19,440 bases of DNA from Pseudomonadota bacterium (GCA_023386455.1 JAEWJO010000615.1:1-19440), one strand, 5' to 3'. Shown: positions 1-8,551, counted from the stretch's first letter. The notes: a model not told the origin generated them from the letters alone. Numbers and translations: made by a program.

Positions 1-420
1 CTCGACACGAAGCTCGGCCGCGTCCAGCTCCTCGATGTCCACCTTCGGCCGCCGATGAGCGACGGTGGCAGCTGGGTCGTCGGCTACTGGTCGACGCGCG
101 ACGATCGCCTGCGCGAGGTCCAGTACCACCACGCCGCACTCGATCCGAAGCTGCCGACGATCATCGCCGGCGACTTCAACGAGGAGGGTGACGGCCGGGC
201 GATCGGCTATCTGCGCGACCGCGGCTTTGCCGATGCGATCGCGGCGTTCGCGGGCTCGCAGCGCACGTGGGAGTGGCCGGTCGGCAGCATCACGCTGCGG
301 TTCCAGCTCGATCACATCCTGCACGACGACCACTTCGTGCCGGTGACCGCGGCGATCGTCGAGGCGGGGCGCTCGGATCACAAGCCGGTGTGGGCCGACT
401 TCGAGCGGATCGATCCGTGA
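1..420 (+). CDS. Endonuclease/exonuclease/phosphatase family protein, 3' part
   Basis: The reading frame is open from base 1, so the gene begins upstream of the window and only about 139 C-terminal residues are present. Family motifs are visible in order: VHLRPP near the start, GDFNEEGDG (metal and active-site loop), QLDHIL, and the closing GRSDHKPV with the catalytic His of the DNase I-like fold. This fold cleaves phosphodiesters or phosphomonoesters of nucleic acids, inositol phosphates or lipids using a divalent metal. The substrate cannot be told from this fragment. An ATG at 55 lies inside the conserved region just after VHLRPP, so it is not the real start. The gene converges on the haemoglobin gene, with only 13 bases between the two stop codons. 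Confidence 0.9.
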   Translation, partial: LDTKLGRVQLLDVHLRPPMSDGGSWVVGYWSTRDDRLREVQYHHAALDPKLPTIIAGDFNEEGDGRAIGYLRDRGFADAIAAFAGSQRTWEWPVGSITLRFQLDHILHDDHFVPVTAAIVEAGRSDHKPVWADFERIDP

Positions 421-433
421 GCCGCGGGTGACT

Positions 434-838
434 TCAGTCGGCGACGTTGCGCATGAAGTCGGCGACGTCGGCGAACCGCGCATCGAGGAAGTCGCGGACC
501 GGGCCCGCGATCGCGTGGTGATCCATCGCCGCCTGCATGCAGCGCAGCCAGGCATCGCGCATCGCCACGTTCACCTGCACGCGATTGTGGCGCATGCGCA
601 GGCGAGGGTGGCCATGCTGCTCGATATACGTCTGCGGTCCGCCGAGCCAGCCGACGAGGAACAGCGCGAACCGATCGCGCGAGCCGCGGTCGACCTTGCC
701 GTCGGGCGTGCAGACGTGGAGCCGAGCGAGCTCCGGCTCGCGCTCGCTCATGAGGTCGTAGAACGTCTCGACGAGCGCGGTGATCCTGGCAGCGCCGGTG
801 GCGGCGCCACCGAGGAGATCGAACGGACTCTCACCCAC
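434..838 (-). CDS. Group II truncated haemoglobin (trHbO-like)
   Basis: A 134-residue single-domain globin. Family signatures are FLVGWLGGPQTY followed by EQHGHPRLRMRH, with the proximal haem-ligand His at residue 84, then RDAWLRCM with the G8 Trp at residue 97. Tyr27 in ETFYDLM sits at the B10 position that contacts bound ligand. The CD1 position probably falls at His41 (ELARLHVC), which varies in this group. Group II truncated haemoglobins bind O2 or NO and are linked to oxygen handling, NO detoxification or peroxidase-like chemistry in the cytoplasm. The start is GTG at 838. A -10-like TAACGT at 850-845 ends 6 bases upstream and there is no Shine-Dalgarno, so the mRNA is probably leaderless. 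It lies 18 bases past the stop of the upstream lipoprotein gene on the same strand but seems to have its own promoter. Confidence 0.88.
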   Translation of the reverse strand: MGESPFDLLGGAATGAARITALVETFYDLMSEREPELARLHVCTPDGKVDRGSRDRFALFLVGWLGGPQTYIEQHGHPRLRMRHNRVQVNVAMRDAWLRCMQAAMDHHAIAGPVRDFLDARFADVADFMRNVAD

Positions 839-844
839 GAGCCC

Positions 845-850
845 ACGTTA
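845..850 (-). promoter_or_regulatory. -10-like hexamer for the haemoglobin gene (leaderless)
   Basis: TAACGT on the minus strand ends 6 bases before the GTG at 838. That places the expected transcription start at or next to the start codon. No -35 of TTGACA type is evident. Confidence 0.5.
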
Positions 851-856
851 GCGCGT

Positions 857-1999
857 TCAGGGGCAGTTGCGAGTGCCGCCGGTGCAGCTCGAGAGGCCCG
901 AGAGATTGTTGCAGTACTCGAAGCAGCCGAGCCGGCGGTAGTCGCCGTTGCCGTTCAGGTAGCCGACCGAGAGCAGCTCGCCATCGCGGGCGGCCAGGTC
1001 GAGCGCGGGGAAGAACGACGCGTCGAACGAGCTCAGACCGTTGCCGACCTGGCCGGGGCGGTCGGCGTGGACCGAGGTGTGCGCGAGGTCGACGGCGCGC
1101 GTCTCGGAGCGCAGCACCAGGTCGGCGACGCCCTCGTAATAGCCGACGACGCCGGCGATCTGGAGGCTCGCGATGTCGCCGTAGAGGATCGCGTCGGTGC
1201 GCGCGAATGCGGTTCCGCTCGGCGCGAAGCGCGTCGTGACGCCCGTGTCGAGCACGCGGCCGTCGCCCCTGACGACGAGACGCAGGTCATCACCCACGCG
1301 GACCGACGCCGGCGCGATCGCGTTCACCTGCGTGCCGGACGCCGAGCTCGTCGCGACCTTCTGCGCGTTCCACGGCTGCATCGGCGGCGATGCCCACAGC
1401 TCGACCTCGACGTCGCCATCGCGCTCGACGAGCATGTCGCCGAGCATCATCGACACGAGGCGCTGGCCGTCGCCGACCAGTGCGCCGTCCTTCGGGCTCG
1501 CGAGCGCGTCGACGCGCGACGGCCCGCAGCCGGCACCGTCACACGACGCGTGAAGATCGTAGCTCGTGTCGGTCGCCAGGTTGTACGAACCGACGACGAC
1601 GAGGTGCTCGCCCGGCTGTGCGACCTGCACGGTCACGGCGGCCGCGGGCGTGCGCCTCGCGTAGCCATCGGCGGCGAGCACGGCGCGAGTACCCTCGACG
1701 AGCGGGCCGAGCACGGCGATGCGGATGGTCGCGTCGTCGGTCGACCGCGCGTCGATCGTGATCTCGGTGCGGTTGTTGTTGGTGCCGGCGATCCAGATCG
1801 AGTGCACGCGGCGCGACTGCGCGTCGGCGAAGTCATGGAGTCGCGTGCCGTCGTGCAGCGTCGGCGCGTCTACCCATCCGGGTGAGTCGGCCTTCGCGGC
1901 GGTGGTCGCGTCGACTGCCGCGAGATCGAGATCCTCGCCGGTCGCCTCGTCGGCGACGCAGGCGGCAAGCGGGAGGAGTGCAAGGAGGAGCTTCGTCAT
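857..1999 (-). CDS. Secreted lipoprotein of unknown function with Cys-rich tail
   Basis: A 380-residue protein that I cannot assign to a named family. The N-terminus is a lipoprotein signal (MTKLLLALLPLAAC, lipidated Cys14), followed by an acidic linker with the motif KADS at 36-39. Residues about 55-150 are rich in beta strands and resemble the PPC (pre-peptidase C-terminal) type of beta-sandwich, ending in SYDLHASCDGAGCG with Cys153 and Cys158. This is inference from pattern. The extreme C-terminus has four cysteines (359, 363, 372, 379) that could form two disulphides in the periplasm. The ATG start fits the signal peptide. A possible -10 (TATTCA, 2020-2015) lies 15 bases upstream of the start, so this mRNA may carry a short leader. 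The gene is divergent from the kinase gene, which starts 114 bases away. Confidence 0.75.
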   Translation of the reverse strand: MTKLLLALLPLAACVADEATGEDLDLAAVDATTAAKADSPGWVDAPTLHDGTRLHDFADAQSRRVHSIWIAGTNNNRTEITIDARSTDDATIRIAVLGPLVEGTRAVLAADGYARRTPAAAVTVQVAQPGEHLVVVGSYNLATDTSYDLHASCDGAGCGPSRVDALASPKDGALVGDGQRLVSMMLGDMLVERDGDVEVELWASPPMQPWNAQKVATSSASGTQVNAIAPASVRVGDDLRLVVRGDGRVLDTGVTTRFAPSGTAFARTDAILYGDIASLQIAGVVGYYEGVADLVLRSETRAVDLAHTSVHADRPGQVGNGLSSFDASFFPALDLAARDGELLSVGYLNGNGDYRRLGCFEYCNNLSGLSSCTGGTRNCP

Positions 2000-2101
2000 G
2001 GGCAGTCCGGCGGGTGAATAGATCGAACGGCTCGCGGCGTCACGTGGCGACTTGGTTAGCCATCACGCGACGTGCAGCGTCTTGCGCGAAGTGTGTTCGG
2101 T

Positions 2102-2107
2102 TATCGT
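2102..2107 (+). promoter_or_regulatory. -10-like hexamer for the kinase gene (leaderless)
   Basis: TATCGT ends 6 bases before the ATG at 2114. A GGAGGT at 2108-2113 directly abuts the ATG, which is too close for a normal Shine-Dalgarno, so a leaderless start is the simpler reading. Confidence 0.5.
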
Positions 2108-2113
2108 GGAGGT

Positions 2114-3898
<1,785 letters not shown>

Positions 3899-3961
3899 AT
3901 TGCGCAAGTCGCGCAGATTGCTGGGGACTGCAGACAGTAGTTCGCGACTGATCGAGGCGCC

Positions 3962-3983
3962 TGTGGCTAGCGGACTAGCCACA
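3962..3983. terminator. Perfect 9-bp hairpin after the kinase gene
   Basis: TGTGGCTAG, loop CGGA, CTAGCCACA form a perfect inverted repeat 63 bases past the kinase stop codon. No U-tract follows, so it is either a weak or Rho-assisted terminator or an operator for the downstream VWA gene. Confidence 0.4.
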
Positions 3984-3996
3984 TCCAAGCCCGCGA

Positions 3997-4008
3997 GATC
4001 GGCCGATC
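3997..4008. repeat. 12-bp perfect palindrome
   Basis: GATCGGCCGATC is a perfect palindrome in the 158-base gap between the kinase and VWA genes, 48 bases before the VWA start codon. Its position suits a regulator site. GATC-rich sequence is frequent here, so chance is possible. Confidence 0.25.
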
Positions 4009-4056
4009 GTCGTCGGCAAGATCGATGGCACCCCGGTTGCTCATCGCGCGGCCACG

Positions 4057-5148
4057 ATGTCTCGCCTCCTCGCCGCCAGCCTCCTCGCCGCCACCTCCAT
4101 CGTCGCGCCCCGCGCCGCGGCCGCCGACAACTGCTCGCCGGCCCGCGTCATGGTCGTCCTCGACAAGTCGAGCTCGATGGTCACCGGCATGGTCGGCACC
4201 CAGACCAAGTGGGACATCGCCGGCGCCGGCGTCGGCAACCTGCTCGACACGTTCGGGACGAAGGCCGAGTTCGGCCTGATGACGTTCCCCAAGCCGAACC
4301 AGTGCGGCCCGGGCTCGCTCGATGTCGCGCCCGCGCTCGGCAACAAGTCCGCGATCGTCTCCGCGCTCGGCGCGCCGCCGCCGACGGCCGGCAACTACAC
4401 GCCGATGGCGCAGAGCCTCGAGGCCGCGGCCGACGAAGCCTCGATGCAGGCGGCGGCGGGCCCGCGCCACGTCGTCCTCATCACCGACGGCTGGCAGTAC
4501 TGCGTCCCCTACGATCCGGCGACGCGCTTCGACGGCACCGACGCGATTGCCGCGCTCAACGCGAAGGGCATCAAGACGTGGATCGTCGGCTTCGGCGCCG
4601 AGGTCGACGCCGCGGCGCTCAACCAGATGGCGGTCGCCGCCGGTACCGCGAAGACCGGCTGCGATCCGACGAGCGACGACCCCGCCGGCGCGAACAACTG
4701 CTACTTCCAGGTCGACAACGCGACCGAGCTCAACATGGCGCTCTCGACGATCGGCGGCTCGGTCTCGGCCGAGGTCTGCGACGGCGTCGACAACGACTGC
4801 GACGGCCAGATCGACGAGGACATCACGCGCAGCTGCTCGACCGCGTGTGGCGCCGGCACCGAGACGTGCCACGCCGGCACGTGGGACGGCTGCGATGCGC
4901 CGCAGCCGAGCGCCGAGACGTGCGACGGCGACGACAATGACTGCGACGGCGAGGTCGACGAGGACGACAGCGGCCTGTGCTCGGGCGGCGAGGTCTGCAC
5001 CGATGGTTCGTGCCAGCCGCCGAACGGCGAGGGCGACGATGGCATGCACGCCGGCTGCGCGTGCGAGAGCGGTGAGGCGCCCGGACTCGGCTCGTTCGCG
5101 ATGTTCGGCTTGCTCGGCGCACTGCTCCTGCGCCGCCGCCGCCGCTGA
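4057..5148 (+). CDS. Secreted VWA-domain protein with two MopE motifs and MYXO-CTERM-like tail
   Basis: A 363-residue exported protein. A signal peptide covers about residues 1-24 (MSRLLAASLL... ending in AAA before DNC). The VWA domain follows at about 30-235, with an intact metal-ion-dependent adhesion motif at Asp36-x-Ser38-x-Ser40. Two copies of the acidic motif CDGxDNDCDGxxDED start at Cys241 and Cys289. These resemble the putative metal-binding motif of MopE-type proteins and the calcium loops of thrombospondin type 3 repeats. The C-terminus has a GCAC cysteine pair, then a hydrophobic stretch (GSFAMFGLLGALLL) and five arginines, which is the architecture of a MYXO-CTERM sorting signal. 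A surface-displayed, metal-dependent adhesion or scaffold protein is likely (inference). It stands alone and no clear -10 or Shine-Dalgarno is seen before the ATG. Confidence 0.9.
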   Translation: MSRLLAASLLAATSIVAPRAAAADNCSPARVMVVLDKSSSMVTGMVGTQTKWDIAGAGVGNLLDTFGTKAEFGLMTFPKPNQCGPGSLDVAPALGNKSAIVSALGAPPPTAGNYTPMAQSLEAAADEASMQAAAGPRHVVLITDGWQYCVPYDPATRFDGTDAIAALNAKGIKTWIVGFGAEVDAAALNQMAVAAGTAKTGCDPTSDDPAGANNCYFQVDNATELNMALSTIGGSVSAEVCDGVDNDCDGQIDEDITRSCSTACGAGTETCHAGTWDGCDAPQPSAETCDGDDNDCDGEVDEDDSGLCSGGEVCTDGSCQPPNGEGDDGMHAGCACESGEAPGLGSFAMFGLLGALLLRRRRR

Positions 5149-5188
5149 TACAAGCTCGCAGGGGCGGCGATGACTCCTCGCGGCATTG

Positions 5189-5203
5189 CCGATGCACCAT
5201 CGG
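5189..5203. repeat. Small hairpin downstream of the VWA gene
   Basis: CCGATG, loop CAC, CATCGG form a 6-bp stem 40 bases past the VWA stop, with no T-run. It is a weak candidate terminator. Confidence 0.2.
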
Positions 5204-5216
5204 TGATGAGAGACGC

Positions 5217-5224
5217 AAGGAGGT
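5217..5224 (+). promoter_or_regulatory. Consensus Shine-Dalgarno of the small lipoprotein gene
   Basis: AAGGAGGT lies 4 bases before the ATG at 5229. It is the only near-perfect ribosome binding site seen in the window and fixes this start, in contrast to the leaderless-looking genes around it. Confidence 0.75.
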
Positions 5225-5228
5225 CGAG

Positions 5229-5423
5229 ATGGTGAGGCGCGGCTGGACGGTCGTCGTGGTGCTGCTGCTGGGAACGAGCGGCTGCAGGGTGTTCGGGGCA
5301 AAGTCATCCGGTCGTCCGGAGGCGCAGCAGGCTCCGGTAGCGCGCGGGCCGGCTCCCGCCGCGCAGACGCCCGGTGAGCTCTGCCCGAAGCAGGGCGCCA
5401 CGGGCATGGATACGTGCGGCTGA
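5229..5423 (+). CDS. Very small lipoprotein, function unknown
   Basis: A 64-residue protein. Its N-terminus is a textbook lipoprotein signal (two Arg, a Val/Leu core, GTSGC with lipidated Cys19), leaving a mature chain of only 46 residues. The mature part is rich in Pro, Ala and Gln and has two further cysteines, in GELCPKQG and near the end in MDTCG, which could pair in the periplasm. A strong Shine-Dalgarno at the right distance argues that it is a real, well-translated gene despite its size. No family is recognised. It sits 80 bases after the VWA gene and 52 bases before the hydrolase gene, and those two encode exported proteins as well. Confidence 0.7.
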   Translation: MVRRGWTVVVVLLLGTSGCRVFGAKSSGRPEAQQAPVARGPAPAAQTPGELCPKQGATGMDTCG

Positions 5424-5463
5424 AGCGCTACGGGTAAGTCGGTCGCGATCGCCTGTATGGAGA

Positions 5464-5469
5464 TAGAAT
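5464..5469 (+). promoter_or_regulatory. -10-like hexamer for the hydrolase gene (leaderless)
   Basis: TAGAAT, the closest match to TATAAT in this set, ends 6 bases before the ATG at 5476. No Shine-Dalgarno is present. Confidence 0.6.
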
Positions 5470-5475
5470 CGCGGG

Positions 5476-6429
5476 ATGTGCCGTACGGTCCTCGCGATGC
5501 TCGTGGTCCTCGGCGCGTGTGACAGTGGCGGCGGCGGCCTCCATCCAGATCCCGATGCGCAGACGGTCGACGCGACGCCACCGACGCCGGCCGGCTGCGT
5601 CGATGACGTCGCTACCGGCGATCACGTGTACACGTGCGGCGGACTGCGCGTCGACGCACGCATTCCGGCCGCCTGCCAGGCGCCCGGCTGCGGTCTCGTC
5701 CTCGTGCTGCACGGCGACACCGGCACGGGGCTACTCATGGACGCGCACGTCAAGATGCGCGAGCTCGGCGAGCAGCGCGGGTACATCGTGATCGCGCCGT
5801 CGGGACCGCCATGGCAGGGTGGCCAGGGAGGCTCGACGTGGGGTGCGAGCAACGACGCGACGCTCGTCGACATGGTCGGCCAGTTCCGCGACGTGTTTCG
5901 CGTCGACCCGAAGAAGATCCACGTCACCGGGTTCTCGCGCGGTGGGTTCGTGACGTGGCGCCTGCTGTGCGATCACGCCGATCTGTTCGCGTCGGCGGCG
6001 CCGGCGGGTGCGGGCTTCGGCGGTGGGTTCGGCGAGACGACGTGCTTCCAGCAGGCCCGCGCGCCCGGCCGCAAGATTCCGATCGTGTTCCTGATGGGCC
6101 GGACCGACGTCTCCGTCGGCTACAGCAACATGGTCGGCATCCGCGATGCGGCGATCGCGAGCTACGGCGCGACCGGGCCGACGGTGGTCGACGGCGACAC
6201 GAAGTACACGCATGACCGCTGGGTCGGCGGCGGCGCGGTGATCGAGACGTTCGATCACGCGTACGAGAACTATCCGACGAGCGACTTCGCGAGCGCGAAG
6301 GGTCACTGCATCGTCGGCAGCACGACCGATCCGACGGCGCCGCAGTACGCGATTCCCTGCCAGCCGCCGAACGCGTTCGTGTGGGGCGAGCAGGTGATCC
6401 AGTTCTTCGTCGACCATCCGATGCCATAG
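5476..6429 (+). CDS. Lipoprotein alpha/beta hydrolase, PHB-depolymerase/LpqC-like
   Basis: A 317-residue secreted esterase-type protein. A lipoprotein signal ends in VLGAC (Cys15), followed by a Gly/Asp/Pro-rich spacer. The alpha/beta hydrolase part begins with LVLVLHGDTGTG, the oxyanion-hole region, and the nucleophile elbow GFSRGG has Ser154. Asp211 in MGRTDVS is the likely acid, and His261 or His277 (KGHCIV) is the likely base. This layout matches the polyhydroxybutyrate-depolymerase / feruloyl-esterase family of extracellular hydrolases. Its true ester substrate cannot be read from sequence. Several Cys (in AGCVDD, VYTCGG, PAACQAPGCG, LLCDH, TTCFQ, KGHC, IPCQ) suggest disulphides in the exported protein. 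The -10-like TAGAAT fixes the ATG. The zinc-ribbon gene follows after 7 bases. Confidence 0.85.
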   Translation: MCRTVLAMLVVLGACDSGGGGLHPDPDAQTVDATPPTPAGCVDDVATGDHVYTCGGLRVDARIPAACQAPGCGLVLVLHGDTGTGLLMDAHVKMRELGEQRGYIVIAPSGPPWQGGQGGSTWGASNDATLVDMVGQFRDVFRVDPKKIHVTGFSRGGFVTWRLLCDHADLFASAAPAGAGFGGGFGETTCFQQARAPGRKIPIVFLMGRTDVSVGYSNMVGIRDAAIASYGATGPTVVDGDTKYTHDRWVGGGAVIETFDHAYENYPTSDFASAKGHCIVGSTTDPTAPQYAIPCQPPNAFVWGEQVIQFFVDHPMP

Positions 6430-6430
6430 T
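6425..6430 (+). promoter_or_regulatory. -10-like hexamer for the zinc-ribbon gene
   Basis: CATAGT overlaps the hydrolase stop codon (6427-6429) and ends 6 bases before the ATG at 6437. The hexamer would allow separate transcription of a gene that otherwise looks cotranscribed. Confidence 0.4.
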
Positions 6431-6436
6431 CGCGGC

Positions 6437-6748
6437 ATGGGCAAGAAGCGACCGGAGCGGACCGAGCGGCGCGCGCGAGAGCGTGCGGCGCGGGACCTCG
6501 TTCGCGATCGCGAGAAGCTGTTCTTGCTGTCGCCTGGCGGCGCGGCGGAGCGGCCGATCGGCGTGTCGTCGTCGGCGGTCATCGAAGTTCGGATTCACGG
6601 CATGACGTGCCCGCAGTGCGAGGGCGGCTACAAGGTCGAGGACCACCGCTCGGCGGGGCAGGGCGTGAGGCCCGTCGACGTGCGCTGCAACCGGTGCGGC
6701 GTCGCGCGCACGCTGTGGTTCAAGATCGTCGAGGACCAGCCCAACTAG
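6437..6748 (+). CDS. Small zinc-ribbon protein, function unknown
   Basis: A 103-residue cytoplasmic protein. Residues 1-30 are strongly basic and helical (KKRPERTERRARERAARD), which could contact nucleic acid. The C-terminal half has two knuckles, CPQC at 58-61 and CNRC at 84-87, the spacing of a zinc ribbon, followed by GVARTLWFKIVED. The name of the family is not known to me. The fold assignment rests on the four cysteines. It starts 7 bases after the hydrolase stop and ends 18 bases before the YkgJ-type gene, so the three may be read together even though each has its own -10-like box. Confidence 0.75.
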   Translation: MGKKRPERTERRARERAARDLVRDREKLFLLSPGGAAERPIGVSSSAVIEVRIHGMTCPQCEGGYKVEDHRSAGQGVRPVDVRCNRCGVARTLWFKIVEDQPN

Positions 6749-6753
6749 GGTGC

Positions 6754-6759
6754 TACTGT
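6754..6759 (+). promoter_or_regulatory. -10-like hexamer for the YkgJ-type gene
   Basis: TACTGT ends 7 bases before the ATG at 6767. It overlaps the in-frame GTG at 6758, which argues that the GTG is promoter sequence and not the start. Confidence 0.5.
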
Positions 6760-6766
6760 GAGCGCG

Positions 6767-7024
6767 ATGGAGTGCCGGACCAGCTGCGGGGCGTGCTGTA
6801 TCGCGCCGTCGATCTCGCCGTGCGCTGCCCTGCCCGAGGGCAAGCCGGCGGGTGTCCGCTGCCCACATCTCTCCGCCGACGTGCGGTGCGCGCTGTTCGG
6901 CCTGCCGGAGCGCCCTTTGACGTGCGTCGGGCTCCGTCCGGACCCTGAAATGTGTGGCAACTCCGTCGACGACGCGATGGCGACGCTCGTCCACTGGGAA
7001 GCGTTGACCGCGCCACGCTCGTGA
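6767..7024 (+). CDS. YkgJ-family Cys-cluster protein (putative Zn/Fe binding)
   Basis: An 85-residue protein beginning MECRTSCGACCIAPSIS, the typical N-terminus of small YkgJ-family proteins. Cysteines lie at 3, 7, 10, 11, 19, 32, 41, 53 and 63, and the family is thought to chelate zinc or iron through such a cluster. The segments GKPAGVRCPHL and PERPLTC are also family-like. The family role is poorly known. A longer reading from the GTG at 6758 is possible, but the family start and the -10-like TACTGT both favour ATG 6767. It follows the zinc-ribbon gene, so two small metal-binding Cys proteins stand side by side. Confidence 0.85.
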   Translation: MECRTSCGACCIAPSISPCAALPEGKPAGVRCPHLSADVRCALFGLPERPLTCVGLRPDPEMCGNSVDDAMATLVHWEALTAPRS

Positions 7025-7108
7025 TGTGGGTGTGAGAACGGCGCTTCACAGCCGCACGCGCAAGTCCGCGAACCGGGTCCGGTACGACGGCTGCAATTCA
7101 CGTTCGGC

Positions 7109-7846
7109 ATGCGTTCGGTTCCCCTCCTTGCCGCCTTCGCCCTGACCGCGTCGCTCGCCGGCTGCCAGCCGCAGATGTTTGCCCGGGGCACGTTCGTCGC
7201 GGAGGCGCCGACGCCGGTGATCCGCGCGAACGTCAGCGTCGAGATCTCGTTCTTCGGGATCCCGCTCGCGGGCGCGCAGGACGTCGTGTTCGTGCTCGAT
7301 CACTCGGGCTCGATGGACGGCGTCGCCGCGGGCTTCGCCGGCTCCGACGTCGGCATGTCGATGACAGGCTCGATCCTGACGGGGCTCGGCGCGCAGCTCG
7401 TCAACGCGAAGACGCACACGCTGCCGACCAAGATGGAGGCGGCGAAGCAGGAGCTGATCCACACGCTCTCCGTCATGCCGGACGGCACGCGCTTCATGAT
7501 CATCTTCTTCGACGACGAGCTCGCGGCGTTCGCGCCGTACATGGTGACGCTCGATCCGGCGTCGCGCGATGCCGCGATCCGGTTTGTCCAGGGCATCAAG
7601 CCCGGCGGCTCGACGGCCGCAGTGCCCGCGCTGCGCCTTGCCTACAAAGCAGGGGCGGCGCGTGTCGTGCTGCTGTCGGACGGCCTCGCGAACACCGGGG
7701 GCAGCGGTGACGATCTGCTCGCCGAGGCGCGCGGCGCGATGCGGGCGGGTGTGCGCTTCGATACGGTCGGCCTCGGCATCGATCAGGATGGCCCGCTCAT
7801 GACGACGCTCGCGGCGGAGAGCGGCGGCCTCGCCATGCGTCGCTAG
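7109..7846 (+). CDS. Lipoprotein with VWA domain
   Basis: A 245-residue exported protein with lipoprotein signal SLAGC (Cys19). The VWA domain starts at about residue 58 (QDVVFVLDHSGSMDG). Its metal-binding site is complete: Asp64-x-Ser66-x-Ser68, Thr169 in GGSTAAVP, and Asp191 in LLSDGLAN. Such domains bind protein partners or surfaces through Mg2+ or Ca2+. The chain ends right after the domain, so this is a single lipid-anchored VWA module. A region at residues 70-105 (DVGMSMTGSILTG... LPTKMEAAK) is a family-specific insert or loop. The ATG is set by the signal peptide, and no good -10 or Shine-Dalgarno is seen. It is not similar in layout to the VWA protein at 4057, which is secreted and carries MopE motifs. 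Confidence 0.9.
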   Translation: MRSVPLLAAFALTASLAGCQPQMFARGTFVAEAPTPVIRANVSVEISFFGIPLAGAQDVVFVLDHSGSMDGVAAGFAGSDVGMSMTGSILTGLGAQLVNAKTHTLPTKMEAAKQELIHTLSVMPDGTRFMIIFFDDELAAFAPYMVTLDPASRDAAIRFVQGIKPGGSTAAVPALRLAYKAGAARVVLLSDGLANTGGSGDDLLAEARGAMRAGVRFDTVGLGIDQDGPLMTTLAAESGGLAMRR

Positions 7847-7891
7847 CACGCGTTAGGTCCGGTCAGCGCGAGCTGTAGTACACCTCGCGCC

Positions 7892-8521
7892 ATGCGTATC
7901 GCTCTGCTCGTCCTCGGCGGTCTCGTCGCGTGCGGTGGCTCGAAGCCGCGTCGCCACGCCGCGCGGCCCGCACCCGCGTCGCCGATCGCCGATCGCATGG
8001 ACTCGTTCGAGATCAACGGCTACGTGCTCGCCGGTGCCGAGTACTGGCCGTACGTCGGCAAGGAAGACATCGACTATCCCAAGGACGTCCTGTGGGGCTT
8101 CTATCCCGAGAAGGACGTCATCCCGCCGGGCGAGAGCGAGGCGAACCTCGACTCGGCGCGGCCGGAGGCCGTCGAGTGTGCGAAGCAATCGTTCGCCGCG
8201 CTCCAGGTGTTCCTCGCGAAGAACTCTTCACAGCTGCGCCAGATCGTCGAGCTCGGCGCCGATCAGGGCTACGTGCCGCGCTTCTATCTCTGGACGAACG
8301 ACTACAGCCGCGCGGCCGAGCCGTTTCCGCCGGGTCGTCGCGAGGCGCGCCTCTGGTACTGGAAGCGCAAGCAGCCCGAGCCGCCGAAGCCGCCGGGCTA
8401 CTGGAAGTGGGAAGCGACGCTGACGCAGACCGGCGACTGCACGATTCCCAGGTCCGCGCAGATCGAGCAGTACCTCGCGCAGACGCTCCGCGAGGTGCAG
8501 GCGAAGCACGCGGCGCGGTGA
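7892..8521 (+). CDS. Orphan lipoprotein rich in aromatic residues and proline
   Basis: A 209-residue protein with a lipoprotein signal (GGLVAC, Cys14) and a short Arg/Pro/Ala linker. I recognise no family. The mature part is rich in Trp and Tyr (GAEYWPYVG, VLWGFYPEKD, FYLWTND, ARLWYWKRK) and contains a Pro-rich segment KQPEPPKPPGYWKWE. Two cysteines in the mature domain (VECAKQ and GDCTIP) could form a disulphide. It probably sits on the periplasmic side of a membrane. Its start is set by the signal peptide. A TACACC at 7879-7884 is a poor -10 candidate 7 bases before the ATG. It lies between the VWA lipoprotein and the lysozyme-like lipoprotein, with no overlap. Confidence 0.75.
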   Translation: MRIALLVLGGLVACGGSKPRRHAARPAPASPIADRMDSFEINGYVLAGAEYWPYVGKEDIDYPKDVLWGFYPEKDVIPPGESEANLDSARPEAVECAKQSFAALQVFLAKNSSQLRQIVELGADQGYVPRFYLWTNDYSRAAEPFPPGRREARLWYWKRKQPEPPKPPGYWKWEATLTQTGDCTIPRSAQIEQYLAQTLREVQAKHAAR

Positions 8522-8551
8522 CCCCACCGCTGGGTGGGGGCCTCCCAGGCC
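8522..8551. terminator. Two back-to-back hairpins after the orphan lipoprotein
   Basis: CCCCACC, loop GCTG, GGTGGGG (8522-8539) is followed at once by GGCCT, loop CCC, AGGCC (8539-8551). The GC-rich double stem directly after the stop codon, without a T-run, is a plausible terminator or mRNA-end stabiliser. Confidence 0.4.

Noticed and set aside
436..468. Direct repeat AGTCGGCGACGT at 436-447 and 457-468
   Set aside because: It lies inside the globin gene and encodes a repeated Val-Ala-Asp in the C-terminal tail; no sign of a separate function.
428..1885. Long open frame on the plus strand opposite the haemoglobin and lipoprotein genes
   Set aside because: Its translation is Arg/Ala/Val-rich without motifs, while the minus strand encodes a clear globin and a lipoprotein. 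It is a GC-driven shadow.
2072..2113. Upstream in-frame ATG for the kinase
   Set aside because: The added 14 residues are not kinase-like and the -10-like box lies inside them.
3967..5307. 446-codon open frame antisense to the VWA-MopE gene
   Set aside because: Arg/Ala-rich with no motifs, opposite a gene with signal peptide, VWA site and sorting tail.
6758..6766. GTG start for the YkgJ-type gene
   Set aside because: It overlaps the -10-like TACTGT, and family members begin at MECR, as at 6767.
7031..7050. TGTGA-N10-TCACA, reminiscent of a CRP site, upstream of the VWA lipoprotein
   Set aside because: The CRP consensus has a 6-base spacer; this one has 10, and no CRP-like regulator is in view. 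Most likely chance.
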